64,000 nt of DNA, from NCBI RefSeq assembly GCF_017654315.1, contig NZ_CP072203.1:1426001-1490000 (forward strand), written 5' to 3'. Origin of the DNA: Gordonia polyisoprenivorans (GTDB taxonomy: Bacteria > Actinomycetota > Actinomycetes > Mycobacteriales > Mycobacteriaceae). Both the position numbers and the translations under genes were made by a program. The notes under the pieces were generated by a model. That model did no database searches. It was not told the DNA's origin and saw only the letters and a list, made by a program, of their open reading frames with translations. Shown here one piece after another: positions 6,399 to 16,877 of the stretch; the stretch's first letter is position 1, and each line of letters begins with the position of its first letter.

Positions 6399-7610
6399 TC
6401 AGTCCTCGGCGTTCGCCGCTGCCGCGACTGCCGCGGCCACCGCCGGTGCGACCCGCGGGTCGAGCGGGCTCGGCACGATCTTGTCCACCGCGAGATCCTC
6501 GGCAACCACCGACAGAATCGCCTCTGCGGCAGCCAGTTTCATACTCTCGGTGATGCGGGTGGCACCGGCGTCGAGCGCTCCGGCGAACACCCCGGGGAAG
6601 GCGAGCACGTTGTTGATCTGATTCGGGAAGTCGCTGCGCCCGGTGGCGACGACCGCGGCGTGCTTGGCGGCGATCTCCGGGTGGATCTCCGGATCAGGGT
6701 TGGACAGCGCGAAGATGATGGCGTCGTCGTTCATCGACGCGATCACACCCTCGTCGATCGTGCCCGCCGACACCCCGATGAACACGTCCGCACCGGCGAG
6801 CGCCTCGGCCGCCCCGCCCACGAGTCCGCGTGGGTTGGTGCGGGCGGCGAGGTCCTCCTTGAACTCGTTGAGACCGTCGCGACCCTGCGACACGATGCCC
6901 TTCGAGTCGAGCACCACGACGTCGGAGATCCCGGATGCGAGAAGGATGTTGGCGCACGCGACGCCGGCGGCGCCGGCCCCGGAGATCACCACCCGCAGGT
7001 CGGTGAGCCCGCGGTCGAGCAGACGGACCGCGCCCTTGAGGGCGGCGAGCACGACGATCGCGGTGCCGTGCTGGTCGTCGTGCATGACCGGGCAGTCGAG
7101 GGCCTCGATAACCCGTCGTTCGATCTCGAAGCAGCGTGGCGCGGAGATGTCCTCGAGGTTCACCGCACCGAAGCTCGGGCGCAGACGCACCAGCGTCTCG
7201 ACGATCTCGTCGGGGTCCTTGGTATCGAGGACGATCGGGATCGAGTTGAGTCCGGCGAACGTGCGGAACAGCGCCGATTTGCCCTCCATCACCGGCAGCG
7301 ATGCGCGCGGACCGATGTCACCGAGTCCGAGGACCGCCGAGCCGTCGCTGACCACGGCGACGAGTCGATCGGTCCAGGTGTATTTGTTGACCAGCTCGGC
7401 GTCGGTGTCGATCGCGCGCGAGACCTGGGCCACGCCGGGGGTGTAGGCGATCGACAGGTCCCGCTGGGTCTGGATCGGGGAGCGCAGCTCCACCGAGAGT
7501 TTGCCGCCCACGTGGGCCAGGAAGATCTCTTCGTCGGTGATCGGATGATCGGCGATGGTCGGTTCGCCCACGCGGTGTATGGTGTTGTCTTCCGTGCTCG
7601 TCACGGTCAT
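6399..7610 (-). CDS. NAD(P)-dependent malic enzyme (short bacterial type)
   Basis: A 403-residue malic enzyme, converting malate to pyruvate and CO2 with reduction of NAD or NADP. Landmarks are QRDLSIAYTPGVAQVSRAI (substrate loop), VSDGSAVLGLGDIG, LPVMEGKSALF, CPVMHDDQHGTAIVVLAAL (metal-binding DDQHGT) and the Rossmann loop ISGAGAAGVACANIL. The length fits the 400-residue bacterial class without a phosphotransacetylase tail. The ATG at 7610 has an AGGAGG site just upstream, so the ten codons before it are excluded. The fold-back repeat lies past its 3' end. Confidence 0.95.
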   Translation of the reverse strand: MTVTSTEDNTIHRVGEPTIADHPITDEEIFLAHVGGKLSVELRSPIQTQRDLSIAYTPGVAQVSRAIDTDAELVNKYTWTDRLVAVVSDGSAVLGLGDIGPRASLPVMEGKSALFRTFAGLNSIPIVLDTKDPDEIVETLVRLRPSFGAVNLEDISAPRCFEIERRVIEALDCPVMHDDQHGTAIVVLAALKGAVRLLDRGLTDLRVVISGAGAAGVACANILLASGISDVVVLDSKGIVSQGRDGLNEFKEDLAARTNPRGLVGGAAEALAGADVFIGVSAGTIDEGVIASMNDDAIIFALSNPDPEIHPEIAAKHAAVVATGRSDFPNQINNVLAFPGVFAGALDAGATRITESMKLAAAEAILSVVAEDLAVDKIVPSPLDPRVAPAVAAAVAAAANAED

Positions 7611-7818
7611 GTCCTCCTGCTCGGGTGGCGACGACGCCACCGGCTGTGCGCGCGAATCGGCGACGATGACGATCCGGCGCGTGAACCGCGCGGTCGTGTG
7701 GACCGGCCGCGGGATGACTGAAAGTCTCTCACTCGCGCATCACTCCCCGGTCACAGTGGTCCGGGTGTGGTGATCCAGGCAACAAACCGGTGGTGGCTCC
7801 CGTTGGCCGGCGGATAGC

Positions 7819-8484
7819 ATGCAACTTGTGTCTATGTTGTATTCGCCTGCTGCCTCGGCCTCCGATCGGGTGTACGACGAGGTCAAGGAACTGATCCTGA
7901 CCAACGAGATCTCCGGCGGCGAGCTGATCAGTGAAGGCGAGGTCGCCCAGCGCTGCGAGGTCAGTCGTACCCCGGTCCGCGAGGCCTTCCTGCGACTGCA
8001 GGCCGAGGGGTGGATGCGGCTCTATCCCAAACGTGGGGCCCTCGTTGTTCCGGTGACCGACCGCGATGCCCGCGACGTCGTCGACGCCCGCCAACTCCTC
8101 GAGGGCCATGCGGTGCGTGCGGTGGTCGCCGCCGATGCGGCGACGACGCGACTCGTCGAGTCGCTGCGCCGCAATCTCGAGGAGCATCGGCTCGTCGAAC
8201 ACGATGACATCGCCCGGTTCTCGCGGGTCGACGCCGAATTCCACCAGCACATCGTGGCCGCCGGCGACAACGCGCTGCTCGCCGGCTTCTTCACCGGCCT
8301 CGGCGAACGCCATCGTCGGATGACCACCACGAGCGTGCGGCGCGACCCGGCGATCGCGCAGAGCATCCTCGCCGATCACGCCGAACTCCTCGTTCTCATC
8401 GAACGCCGCGACGCCGACGGCTTCGACGCCGCGCTGCGCCGTCACCTCAGTGACGTCCACGACCTGCCGGGAGACCTGCGATGA
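7819..8484 (+). CDS. GntR-family regulator, FadR/FCD subfamily
   Basis: A 221-residue regulator. The N-terminal winged helix is at about residues 15-80 (ASDRVYDEVKELIL, GEVAQRCEVSRTPVREAFLRL, LYPKRGALVVPV). Residues 90-215 are an all-helical FCD ligand domain with the metal-type FSRVDAEFHQHIV segment and the HAELLVLIERRD and LRRHLSDVHDL helices. FCD regulators usually sense organic acids. No clear ribosome-binding site precedes ATG 7819. GTG 7828 or ATG 7834 are alternatives, and a TAGCAT -10-like motif at 7815-7820 would suit a leaderless GTG start. Its stop overlaps the ATG of the MFS gene, so the two are co-translated. Confidence 0.92.
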   Translation: MQLVSMLYSPAASASDRVYDEVKELILTNEISGGELISEGEVAQRCEVSRTPVREAFLRLQAEGWMRLYPKRGALVVPVTDRDARDVVDARQLLEGHAVRAVVAADAATTRLVESLRRNLEEHRLVEHDDIARFSRVDAEFHQHIVAAGDNALLAGFFTGLGERHRRMTTTSVRRDPAIAQSILADHAELLVLIERRDADGFDAALRRHLSDVHDLPGDLR

Positions 8485-9764
8485 CCCTGACGACCGCATC
8501 GACCGCCGCGCCCGAGGGCATCGCGCGCCGCGCCACCTGGCCGGCCGTCGCACTCGCGGTGTTCGCCTCCGCATGGGGCGGAAACGAATTCACGCCCCTG
8601 CTGGTGATGTATCGGCAAAGTGGCGAGTTCTCGGCTGTCGCCGTGGATGCGCTGCTGTTCCTCTATGTCCTCGGCATCGTGCCCGCGTTGCTCATCGGCG
8701 GACCGCTCTCGGATCGACTCGGTCGCCGACCCCTGATGTTGCCGGCGCCGATCTTCGCCGCGCTCGGCTCGCTGCTCCTGGCGTTCGGCGCCCATTCGAT
8801 CGTGCTGCTGTCGGTGGGGCGGGTGTTCAGCGGTGTGGCGCTGGGACTGTCGATGGCGGTCGGCGGCAGCTGGATCACCGAGCTCAGTGTCCGCGCCGGT
8901 GACCGTGCGGCCGCGGGCGCTCGACGCGGCGCGATGAGCCTGACCGCGGGCTTCGGCGTCGGCGCGGGTGTCGCCGGGGCACTGGCCCAATGGGCGCCGT
9001 GGCCGCACGTGCTGGCCTACGCGGTGAACATCTCGATCGCCGCCATCGCCGTGCTGTTGATCCTGCAGGTCCCCGAAACCCGCGAGCGGCAACAGAATCC
9101 GGGCCGACTCGTCGACGATCTGAAGATCCCGTCGGCCGGGCACCGACGCTTTCTGCTCGTCGTGTTACCGGTGGCGCCGTGGGTGTTCGGTGCGTGCGCC
9201 ACGGCGTATGCGGTGATCCCCGCATTGATGTCGGTGCGCACGTCCGGCGCACCGATCGCCTTCGCCGCGCTGTGCTGTGTGCTCGGGCTGGCCGCCGGTT
9301 TCGGCATCCAATCGGTGGGGCGACGCATCGACGACCCCGACGGTGTCCGCGGGGTCGTGAGCGCCCTGGTGGTGCTCGCGATCGGAATGGGCTTGGCGGC
9401 GTTGGCCGCTCACGTGCTGACGATTTGGCTGTCCCTGGTCGCCGCGACCGTGCTGGGCTGTGGATACGGCATGGCGATGATCGCGGGGCTGTTGGAGGTC
9501 CAGAGGATATCCGGTCCCGAGGATCTGGCGGGTCTGAGCGCGGTGTTCTACGGCGTCACCTATCTGGGGTTCGCGGTCCCGGCCGTGTTGGCCTGGCTCT
9601 CACAGACATTCGGCGCCCTGACCTATCCGGAGATGTTCCTGTTCGGTGTGGGTGCGGCACTGGTGTGCCTGGCGATCGTGGGGGTCGGGCACCGGATGTA
9701 TCGCCCCGACCTCGACGATCGTGCGGCAGGCGCTCAGGCGGGCGCGGCGGGTTCGACTCCCTGA
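8481..9764 (+). CDS. MFS transporter
   Basis: A 427-residue major-facilitator permease with about 12 membrane helices. The loop 2-3 signature is GGPLSDRLGRRPLMLP, and helix 4 carries GRVFSGVALGLSMAVGGSWITEL. It overlaps the GntR gene by four bases (ATGA), so the pair likely forms an operon in which the regulator senses the transported compound or a relative. The substrate cannot be predicted. The 3' end overlaps the convergent MarR gene by 31 bases. Confidence 0.92.
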   Translation: MTLTTASTAAPEGIARRATWPAVALAVFASAWGGNEFTPLLVMYRQSGEFSAVAVDALLFLYVLGIVPALLIGGPLSDRLGRRPLMLPAPIFAALGSLLLAFGAHSIVLLSVGRVFSGVALGLSMAVGGSWITELSVRAGDRAAAGARRGAMSLTAGFGVGAGVAGALAQWAPWPHVLAYAVNISIAAIAVLLILQVPETRERQQNPGRLVDDLKIPSAGHRRFLLVVLPVAPWVFGACATAYAVIPALMSVRTSGAPIAFAALCCVLGLAAGFGIQSVGRRIDDPDGVRGVVSALVVLAIGMGLAALAAHVLTIWLSLVAATVLGCGYGMAMIAGLLEVQRISGPEDLAGLSAVFYGVTYLGFAVPAVLAWLSQTFGALTYPEMFLFGVGAALVCLAIVGVGHRMYRPDLDDRAAGAQAGAAGSTP

Positions 9765-10189
9765 CCCAACGCCGCACTCAGGCGGCGGAGTTGGTCGGCG
9801 TCGAGTGAACGCAGTTGTGGCGGAGCCGGATCGGGGACGGCGGCCACGACGTCGAGCACCGCGCGCCCGGCATCGGTCAGATGCACGTACTTGCACCGTC
9901 GATCCTGCTCGGTGACCTTGCGGACGACGTAGCCCGCCGACTCGAGATCGGAGACCGCCACCGAGACCGCGGGCGGATCCATGGTGGCCGCGCGGGCGAG
10001 TTCCTTGAGCGGCGTCGGTCCCTGCGCCACTCGTCGGAGCACGCGGATTCGGCTGAACGGCAAGCCGGTTGCCGCGACCACGTCACGCCGCCATGGGTCG
10101 CGGGAGTCGAAGACGAGGGTGATCATCGCCTGCCAGACGTCGTCGACGAGGCTGTCGATCGTCGACGTGTCGGTGTCGTGCTCAGACAT
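9734..10189 (-). CDS. MarR-family transcriptional regulator
   Basis: A 151-residue winged-helix regulator. The DNA-binding core is FSRIRVLRRVAQGPTPLKEL, then ARAATMDPPAVSVAVSDLES and AGYVVRKVTEQDRRCKYVHL (wing with the DRR motif), followed by a dimerisation helix. ATG 10189 is the natural start. The coding sequence overlaps the end of the DHA2 efflux gene by eight bases, so it is its operon partner. A perfect 14-base palindrome in front of that operon (11638-11651) is the likely operator. No sensing cysteines are evident, so ligand binding rather than oxidation is expected. Confidence 0.92.
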   Translation of the reverse strand: MSEHDTDTSTIDSLVDDVWQAMITLVFDSRDPWRRDVVAATGLPFSRIRVLRRVAQGPTPLKELARAATMDPPAVSVAVSDLESAGYVVRKVTEQDRRCKYVHLTDAGRAVLDVVAAVPDPAPPQLRSLDADQLRRLSAALGQGVEPAAPA

Positions 10190-11630
10190 CGGCGGTCTCC
10201 GGTTCGATGAGGCGTGCCGATACGTCGGCGGCGGTGTTCTGTCCCCAGCGCGTCGTCGACACCAGGCCCAGGACGAGGATGATCGCGCTGAAGATGACCA
10301 CCAGAATCCACATCGGGTGCATGTCGGCGGTGAACTCCGGCCCGATCCCGGATGCGGCGACGCCGGTGATGCTGCCGGCCAATGCCACACCGATGCTCAC
10401 GCCGACCTGCCGGCTGGTGGAGGCGACCGCCGACGCGGCGCCTGCACGATGGCGCGGCATCCCGCTGACCGCGGAGTTGGTGATCGGCGCGTTGATCGCA
10501 CCGAAGCCGATCCCGAAGATGGCGAAGATGATCCCGATCGTCACCAGCGAGGTGTCCCGCTCGATGGTCGTCATCAGCGCGGAACTGATCAGCATCGCGA
10601 TGCCGGCCAGCACCAGCGACGGTCGTGTGCCGAAGCGCCCGACGGCACGCCCGGACAGTGGCGAGAGGATCAACACCGCCATCGCGGGCGGCAGCAACAT
10701 GGCGCCGGTCTGGATGGCCGACAGACCGCGCACGTCCTGCAGGTACAGCGACATCAGGAACAAGAACGCACCCCAACTGGCGAATGCGCAGACCGCGATC
10801 AGCGTGGCCGAGGAGAACGGCACACTGCGGAAGAACCGCAGGTCGATGAACGGGTCGACGTGGTGCCGTTCGGCGATCAGGAATCCGACGAAAGCGAGTG
10901 CGGCAACGACGAATACGGCGATGGTCGCCGGTGAGCCCCAGCCCTGGACCGGGCCCTCGATCAATCCGTAGACCACCGCGGCCAGGGTGATCACCGCGAG
11001 CACCTGCCCGATCGGGTCGAGGGTCCGCATCACCGGCGAGCGTGACTCGGGCACGAAGATCGCGGTCAGCACGATCGCTGCGGCGCAGATCGGCAGGTTC
11101 ACCCAGAAGACCGCGCGCCAGTCGATGAGATCGATGAGCACGCCGCCGATCATCGGGCCGAGCGCCATCGAGATGCCGACCACCGCACCCCACATGCCGA
11201 TGGCCCGAGCGCGTTCCTTGGGCTCGACGAAGACCTGGGTGATGATCGACATCGCGACCGGGTTGAGCATCGAGCCGCCGATGGCCTGCAGGGCGCGGGC
11301 GGCGACGAGCACCGCCACCGAGGGCGCAAGACTGCAGGCCAGTGAGCCGATCGCGAAGATCGTCAGCCCGATCTGGAACATGCGCTTGCGTCCGTAGCGG
11401 TCGGCCGTCGCACCCGAGAGCATCAGCAGGGCGGCCAGCACCAGCGTGTAGATGTCGATGACCCATTGCAGTGATGACACCGACGCATGCAACTCGGTGC
11501 GGATCGACGGGAGCGCGACGTTCACGATCGTCGCGTCCATCGAGACGATCAGCAGGCTCATGCAACACGTCGCCAGGATGATCATCTTGTGACGCGGGGT
11601 CAGCTCCGTCGCGGAGATGCTTGTGGACAT
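10182..11630 (-). CDS. DHA2-family (EmrB/QacA-type) MFS drug efflux transporter
   Basis: A 482-residue permease with about 14 predicted membrane helices, the DHA2 layout. Helix 1 carries SMDATIVNVALPSIRTEL, typical of EmrB/QacA. The loop 2-3 signature is LSGATADRYGRKRMFQIGL, and the helix 5 motif C region reads WGAVVGISMALGPMIGGVLI. It probably exports lipophilic or cationic compounds using the proton gradient. It is the first gene of an operon with the MarR regulator, and the operator-like palindrome lies eight bases before its ATG. Confidence 0.93.
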   Translation of the reverse strand: MSTSISATELTPRHKMIILATCCMSLLIVSMDATIVNVALPSIRTELHASVSSLQWVIDIYTLVLAALLMLSGATADRYGRKRMFQIGLTIFAIGSLACSLAPSVAVLVAARALQAIGGSMLNPVAMSIITQVFVEPKERARAIGMWGAVVGISMALGPMIGGVLIDLIDWRAVFWVNLPICAAAIVLTAIFVPESRSPVMRTLDPIGQVLAVITLAAVVYGLIEGPVQGWGSPATIAVFVVAALAFVGFLIAERHHVDPFIDLRFFRSVPFSSATLIAVCAFASWGAFLFLMSLYLQDVRGLSAIQTGAMLLPPAMAVLILSPLSGRAVGRFGTRPSLVLAGIAMLISSALMTTIERDTSLVTIGIIFAIFGIGFGAINAPITNSAVSGMPRHRAGAASAVASTSRQVGVSIGVALAGSITGVAASGIGPEFTADMHPMWILVVIFSAIILVLGLVSTTRWGQNTAADVSARLIEPETADV

Positions 11631-11637
11631 ACAAAGA

Positions 11638-11651
11638 TTGTAGAACTACAA
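11638..11651. promoter_or_regulatory. MarR-type operator palindrome
   Basis: TTGTAGAACTACAA is a perfect 6-2-6 palindrome starting eight bases upstream of the efflux pump ATG. Size and position fit autoregulation by the MarR protein encoded at the end of the operon. Confidence 0.6.
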
Positions 11652-11719
11652 GTATCTCCGAGGCGAGCGTCTCATTCCGGACATCGTCCCCGTCGGGGTC
11701 GACGCCGCGGAACTCGCGA

Positions 11720-12739
11720 TCAGGCGTCGGGATAGCCGTTCGGGTTGTTCGACTGCCACCGCCAGGTGTCGGCGCACATGTCGTCGATCGTCTTCGTCGC
11801 ATACCAGCGCAGATCGGCGTTGGCGCGCGACGGGTCGGCGTAGGAGGCGGCGATGTCACCGGGGCGTCGCGGGGCGATCTCGTACGGGATCTCCCGGCCG
11901 CTGGCCCGCTCGAAGGCCTTGATCACCTCGAGAACCGAAATGCCTTGTCCGGTACCGAGATTCCACACCGACATCGGCTCGTCGTGGCTGCCGACGCGCT
12001 CGAGTGCCGCGACGTGACCGGCCGCGAGATCGTCGACGTGGATGTAGTCGCGCACACCCGTGCCGTCGGGGGTGGGGTAGTCGTCACCGAACACCGACAG
12101 TTTCTCGCGCCGCCCGACGGCGACCTGCGCGACGAAGGGCATGAGGTTGTTGGGGATGCCGGAGGGGTCCTCGCCGATCTGCCCGCTCGGATGCGCGCCG
12201 ACGGGGTTGAAGTAGCGCAGTGCCGCGATCCGCCACGACTCGTCGGACGCGGCGACGTCGCGCAGGACCTGTTCGATCATCACCTTGGTCCACCCGTACG
12301 GGTTGGTGGCCGAGGTCGGGGAGTCCTCGGTCATCGGCAGCACCGGCTCGGCGCCGTACACCGTCGCCGACGACGAGAACACCAGCGTGTGAACGTCGTG
12401 GCGGCGCATGGCGCGTAGCAGCGAGAACGTCGAATCGAGGTTGTTCTGGTAATAGTCGAGCGGTTTGGCGACCGACTCGCCGACCGCCTTGAACCCCGCG
12501 AAATGGATGACCGCGTCGATCTGCTCACCGGCGAAGAGATGTTCGGTCTTGTCGTAGTCGGTCAGGTTGAACGCATGAACCGGCAGGTGGACCCCGGTGA
12601 GCGCCTCGAGCCGGCCGATCACCGTCGGTTTGGCGTTGGAGAAGTCGTCGACGATCACCACATCGTGGCCGGCCTCGACGAGTTTGATCACCGTGTGGGA
12701 GCCGATGTAGCCGGCACCGCCGCTGACGAGTACGCGCAT
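11720..12739 (-). CDS. galE: UDP-glucose 4-epimerase
   Basis: A 339-residue extended short-chain dehydrogenase that interconverts UDP-glucose and UDP-galactose, supplying galactose for cell-wall arabinogalactan in mycolic-acid bacteria. The NAD-binding loop GGAGYIGSHT is at residues 6-15. The VIHFAGFKAVGESV strand, the FSSSATVYG catalytic Ser region and the NPYGWTK catalytic YxxxK follow. The C-terminal part holds the VRDYIHVDDLA and WNLGTGQGISVLE segments. I start at the ATG at 12739 (MRVLVSGGAGY), since an in-frame upstream start adds only three residues. It is transcribed alone. Confidence 0.95.
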   Translation of the reverse strand: MRVLVSGGAGYIGSHTVIKLVEAGHDVVIVDDFSNAKPTVIGRLEALTGVHLPVHAFNLTDYDKTEHLFAGEQIDAVIHFAGFKAVGESVAKPLDYYQNNLDSTFSLLRAMRRHDVHTLVFSSSATVYGAEPVLPMTEDSPTSATNPYGWTKVMIEQVLRDVAASDESWRIAALRYFNPVGAHPSGQIGEDPSGIPNNLMPFVAQVAVGRREKLSVFGDDYPTPDGTGVRDYIHVDDLAAGHVAALERVGSHDEPMSVWNLGTGQGISVLEVIKAFERASGREIPYEIAPRRPGDIAASYADPSRANADLRWYATKTIDDMCADTWRWQSNNPNGYPDA

Positions 12740-12814
12740 GAGCACCACGGTAGAAGGTCGGGCTGGGAAGTGCTCGTGCGGCCGGTGTGTGCCGGATGTG
12801 TTGCACCGGCTCGG

Positions 12815-13711
12815 TCAGTGGTCGCTCGCGACCGCGATCGAGGCCGGGGAGTATTCGACCGGACCGTATCGCCACGGCAGCACCCCGGAGCGGTGCACGA
12901 CGTGGCCGACGGTGATCTCGACGGTCCGTTCTTCCGGCGTCGCATACCGCACCGTGGCGCGACCGGTGATCTGCAGCAACGCACCCGTATCGAAGTCGGG
13001 GACGGTCAGACCGGCCCGGTCGTCGAGCTCCAGGTTGCCCAGGCTGTTGAACATGGCGTTGCCGGGATGATCGGCGAAGCCGATGACGGTTCCGTCAGGG
13101 CCGCACTGCAAGAAGCCGGGCATCCCGCCGCGATGCGAGCAGTCCGCCCCGAAGCCGGGTGCGATGGTCGCGAGGACGGCGGTGTCGGCGCGATGCAGTA
13201 GCTCGATATCGGCCTCCGTCAGGTGCGCGGTGTCGGTACGTGTTGTCTGCACGACGGGGTCGGTGCCGACCGCCGGCCGGTGTGGTCGACTCTGAATGTA
13301 TTTGGGGCAGTTGGCATAGCACTGGTCGACGTCGATGCGAATGCCGTCGGCGTCGGGGTGGACGGTGCCGTTGATGCGCGCCCGTCGGCGCCGGGTGAGG
13401 TCGATGGCCAGTAGCCCGACCTCCGATCCCGCGTCGAGGCGGTGCAGGGGATCGTCGGCGGCCGGATGCGGCAGGTGCAGGGTGGTGTCGTCGACGACCT
13501 CGATCAGACCGGCGTCTCCGACGAGTGTCGACGCCCAGATGCGGTGCGCCGCATCGATACCGCTCAGATGAATCCACGGCTGGTCGGCGAGGAAGCCGAT
13601 CAGCGGTGTCGGCATGCTCGATCGGATGGTGCGTGCCATGCGCGCGCCGGCCTCGGCCAGGCCGGCGCTGCGCTGGGCGGCCAGTTCACCGGCGTGGAAG
13701 CCGGTGGCCAT
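12815..13711 (-). CDS. Pyridoxamine 5'-phosphate oxidase-family (FMN-binding) protein
   Basis: A 298-residue protein with split-barrel FMN-binding features, of the larger PNPOx-like class rather than true PdxH. The segments MPTPLIGFLADQPWIHLSG, WASTLVGDAGLIEVVDD and ADTAVLATIAPGFGADCSHRGG suggest two related barrel halves. DQCYANCPKYIQSR is typical of these proteins in actinobacteria. It starts at an ATG that shares one base with the stop of the upstream VOC gene, so the two are translationally coupled. A redox or detoxification role is inferred only. Confidence 0.85.
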   Translation of the reverse strand: MATGFHAGELAAQRSAGLAEAGARMARTIRSSMPTPLIGFLADQPWIHLSGIDAAHRIWASTLVGDAGLIEVVDDTTLHLPHPAADDPLHRLDAGSEVGLLAIDLTRRRRARINGTVHPDADGIRIDVDQCYANCPKYIQSRPHRPAVGTDPVVQTTRTDTAHLTEADIELLHRADTAVLATIAPGFGADCSHRGGMPGFLQCGPDGTVIGFADHPGNAMFNSLGNLELDDRAGLTVPDFDTGALLQITGRATVRYATPEERTVEITVGHVVHRSGVLPWRYGPVEYSPASIAVASDH

Positions 13712-14187
13712 CAGAAGAATCCGCAGCTGGGGGTGCCGTCGTCGCGGGTCGGGTGAGTCTGCGCGCCCTCGGCGGTGCAGATCTCGATCCGGATGCCGTC
13801 GGGGTCGGTGAAGAAGATCCCGCCCGAGGTCATGCCGGGCATGTGCGCGAGGATCTCGTCGTAGATCAACGGTACGTCCCGCGAACGCAGGAATTCTTGT
13901 GCGGCTTCGACATCGGCGATCGTTGGCACGTTGAACGCCAGATGGTGCAGGCCGGCCATGGCCGTCGGGAACTCGTCGGCGCTCTGTTGCCACAGCGTCA
14001 GGATCAACTCGGCGCCGCGCCCGAGGAAAGCGAATTCCCGTCCGGGCTCGTCGCTGCGTCCCAGCACGTCGAAACCGAAGACGCCCGAGTAGAAATCGAC
14101 CGATCTCGCCAGGTCGGTGACGTTGAGTGCGACGTGTCCGGTCGCGGCCGCCTGCAGTGGTGAGGTCTCGGATGTGGGTGCGGACAT
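13711..14187 (-). CDS. VOC-family (glyoxalase/extradiol dioxygenase-like) protein
   Basis: A 158-residue vicinal-oxygen-chelate protein. A candidate metal ligand is the His in ATGHVALNVTDLARSVDFY, and another is the Glu in GIRIEICTAEG. GLHHLAFNVPTIADVEAAQ opens the second module. GGAGG stands six bases upstream of the ATG at 14187. It is the first gene of an operon with the PNPOx-like protein and is divergent from the CGNR regulator, which probably controls it. Confidence 0.87.
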   Translation of the reverse strand: MSAPTSETSPLQAAATGHVALNVTDLARSVDFYSGVFGFDVLGRSDEPGREFAFLGRGAELILTLWQQSADEFPTAMAGLHHLAFNVPTIADVEAAQEFLRSRDVPLIYDEILAHMPGMTSGGIFFTDPDGIRIEICTAEGAQTHPTRDDGTPSCGFF

Positions 14188-14315
14188 GATGCCTCCTGGC
14201 TGGTCACCGTCGGCGGGATGCTGCCGGTGTAACTGTCTAAATGACGTTAGGGGGTTAGTGGCCGCGGCGCAAGGGGGTGCCCGCACAAGTGGCGACCCGC
14301 CTCTACCCTGGGATC

Positions 14316-14870
14316 ATGACCTCGCAGGCCGATCCGCGCCCGCTCCTCGGCGAGCCGCTCCCGCTGGATCTTCTCGACACCCATTGGATCGAGGGTGGCC
14401 GCCTGCAGGATCTGCTGGAAACCGTTGACGGCGTCGAGATCTGGCTGCGTTCGGCGATCCTCGACGAGCGGTACCGGCCGGAGCGGGCCGACGCGGCATT
14501 GCGTGCGGCGCTGTGCACGACGCGGGAGGCGATCGCCGCGGTGGCCCGGCGGCCCGCCGAGGAGGAATCCCGATTTGCGCTAAATGCTGTTCTGGCCCAC
14601 GGGCATCGCGAGCTGTCTCTCGGCGCCGACGGGGTGCAAGACGAGCTTGTCGTCGATGATCCGGCATGGACGGTGCCGTGGCTCGCCGCCGAAGGCTATC
14701 TCGACCTCCTGGCACGGGTACCCGACCGGATTCGGCAATGTCAGCATCCACAATGCGTGCTCTGGTACCTCGACACCAGCCGTTCGGGGACGCGGCGGTG
14801 GTGTTCGATGGCGATCTGCGGCAACCGCACCAAGGCGCGGCGGCATCAGCAGGCGCAGGCCGGGAGCTGA
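14316..14870 (+). CDS. CGNR zinc-finger (ABATE-type) transcriptional regulator
   Basis: A 184-residue protein with the ABATE-CGNR layout. The N-terminal 130 residues are the stress-linked ABATE domain (LPLDLLDTHWIEGGRLQDLL, RADAALRAALCTTREAI). A compact zinc finger near the end has CQHPQC and CSMAICGNRTKARRH, giving two CxxxxC pairs and the family-naming CGNR. Such proteins are DNA-binding regulators often placed next to detoxification genes. The ATG at 14316 fits the family start. The divergent VOC/PNPOx operon begins 128 bases away. Confidence 0.88.
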   Translation: MTSQADPRPLLGEPLPLDLLDTHWIEGGRLQDLLETVDGVEIWLRSAILDERYRPERADAALRAALCTTREAIAAVARRPAEEESRFALNAVLAHGHRELSLGADGVQDELVVDDPAWTVPWLAAEGYLDLLARVPDRIRQCQHPQCVLWYLDTSRSGTRRWCSMAICGNRTKARRHQQAQAGS

Positions 14871-14888
14871 CCGGGACCGCGCGTCGGG

Positions 14889-15992
<1,104 letters not shown>

Positions 15993-15998
15993 TCACCC

Positions 15999-16877
15999 AT
16001 GCGCGGGATCATCCTGGCCGGGGGTACCGGCAGCCGGCTCCACCCCATCACGCAGGGGGTGAGCAAACAGCTGGTCCCCGTATACGACAAGCCGATGATC
16101 TACTACCCGCTGTCGACGCTGATGCTCGCCGGGATCCGGGAGATCCTCGTCATCACCACGCCCAACGACGCCGACGCATTCCGTGGGCTGCTCGGCGACG
16201 GCGGTCAATTCGGCGTCGAGCTGAGCTATGTGACGCAGGAGTCGCCGGACGGGCTCGCGCAGGCGTTCACCCTCGGTGCCGATCACATCGGCGACGATTC
16301 GGTCGCCCTCGTCCTCGGCGACAACATCTTCTACGGCCCCGGACTCGGCTCACAGTTGCAGGGTTTCGGCGACGTCGACGGCGGTGCGATCTTCGCGTAT
16401 TGGGTCGCCGAGCCGGGTGCCTACGGCGTCGTCGAGTTCGACGAGTCGGGGACGGCGATCTCGTTGGAGGAGAAGCCCGCCGCACCGAAATCCAACTATG
16501 CGGTTCCGGGTCTGTACTTCTACGACAACGACGTCGTCGAGATCGCACGGGGGTTACGGCCCAGTGCGCGTGGAGAATACGAGATCACCGACATCAACGA
16601 CCACTATCTGCAGCGCAGCAAACTCAAGGTCACGGTGTTGCCGCGGGGTACCGCCTGGCTCGACACCGGCACCTTCGATTCGCTGCTCGATGCGGGCAAT
16701 TTCGTGCGGACCGTCGAACAACGGCAGGGGCTCAAGATCGCGGTCCCCGAGGAGATCGCCTGGCGTCGTGGATATCTCGACGACGATCAGCTCGCGGCCC
16801 GGGCCGAGCAACTGCGCAAGTCCGGTTACGGCGACTATCTGTTGGACATCCTCGCCCGCGGAAAGGGATTCGCATGA
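15999..16877 (+). CDS. rfbA: Glucose-1-phosphate thymidylyltransferase
   Basis: A 292-residue enzyme (RmlA) joining dTTP and glucose-1-phosphate to form dTDP-glucose. The N-terminus carries the nucleotidyltransferase signature [15 protein letters not shown] followed by [26 protein letters not shown] holds the metal-binding Asp, and [20 protein letters not shown] is the sugar-binding region. ATG 15999 was chosen because the enzyme always begins just before the IILAGG motif. A long in-frame extension upstream is antisense to rfbB. Its stop overlaps the start of rfbC. Confidence 0.97.
   Translation: MRGIILAGGTGSRLHPITQGVSKQLVPVYDKPMIYYPLSTLMLAGIREILVITTPNDADAFRGLLGDGGQFGVELSYVTQESPDGLAQAFTLGADHIGDDSVALVLGDNIFYGPGLGSQLQGFGDVDGGAIFAYWVAEPGAYGVVEFDESGTAISLEEKPAAPKSNYAVPGLYFYDNDVVEIARGLRPSARGEYEITDINDHYLQRSKLKVTVLPRGTAWLDTGTFDSLLDAGNFVRTVEQRQGLKIAVPEEIAWRRGYLDDDQLAARAEQLRKSGYGDYLLDILARGKGFA

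Noticed and set aside
10123..11859. A 578-codon minus-strand frame over the DHA2 efflux gene
   Set aside because: It is a second frame of the same strand, Arg/Asp/Pro-rich, with no family signature. The DHA2 frame has clear membrane helices.
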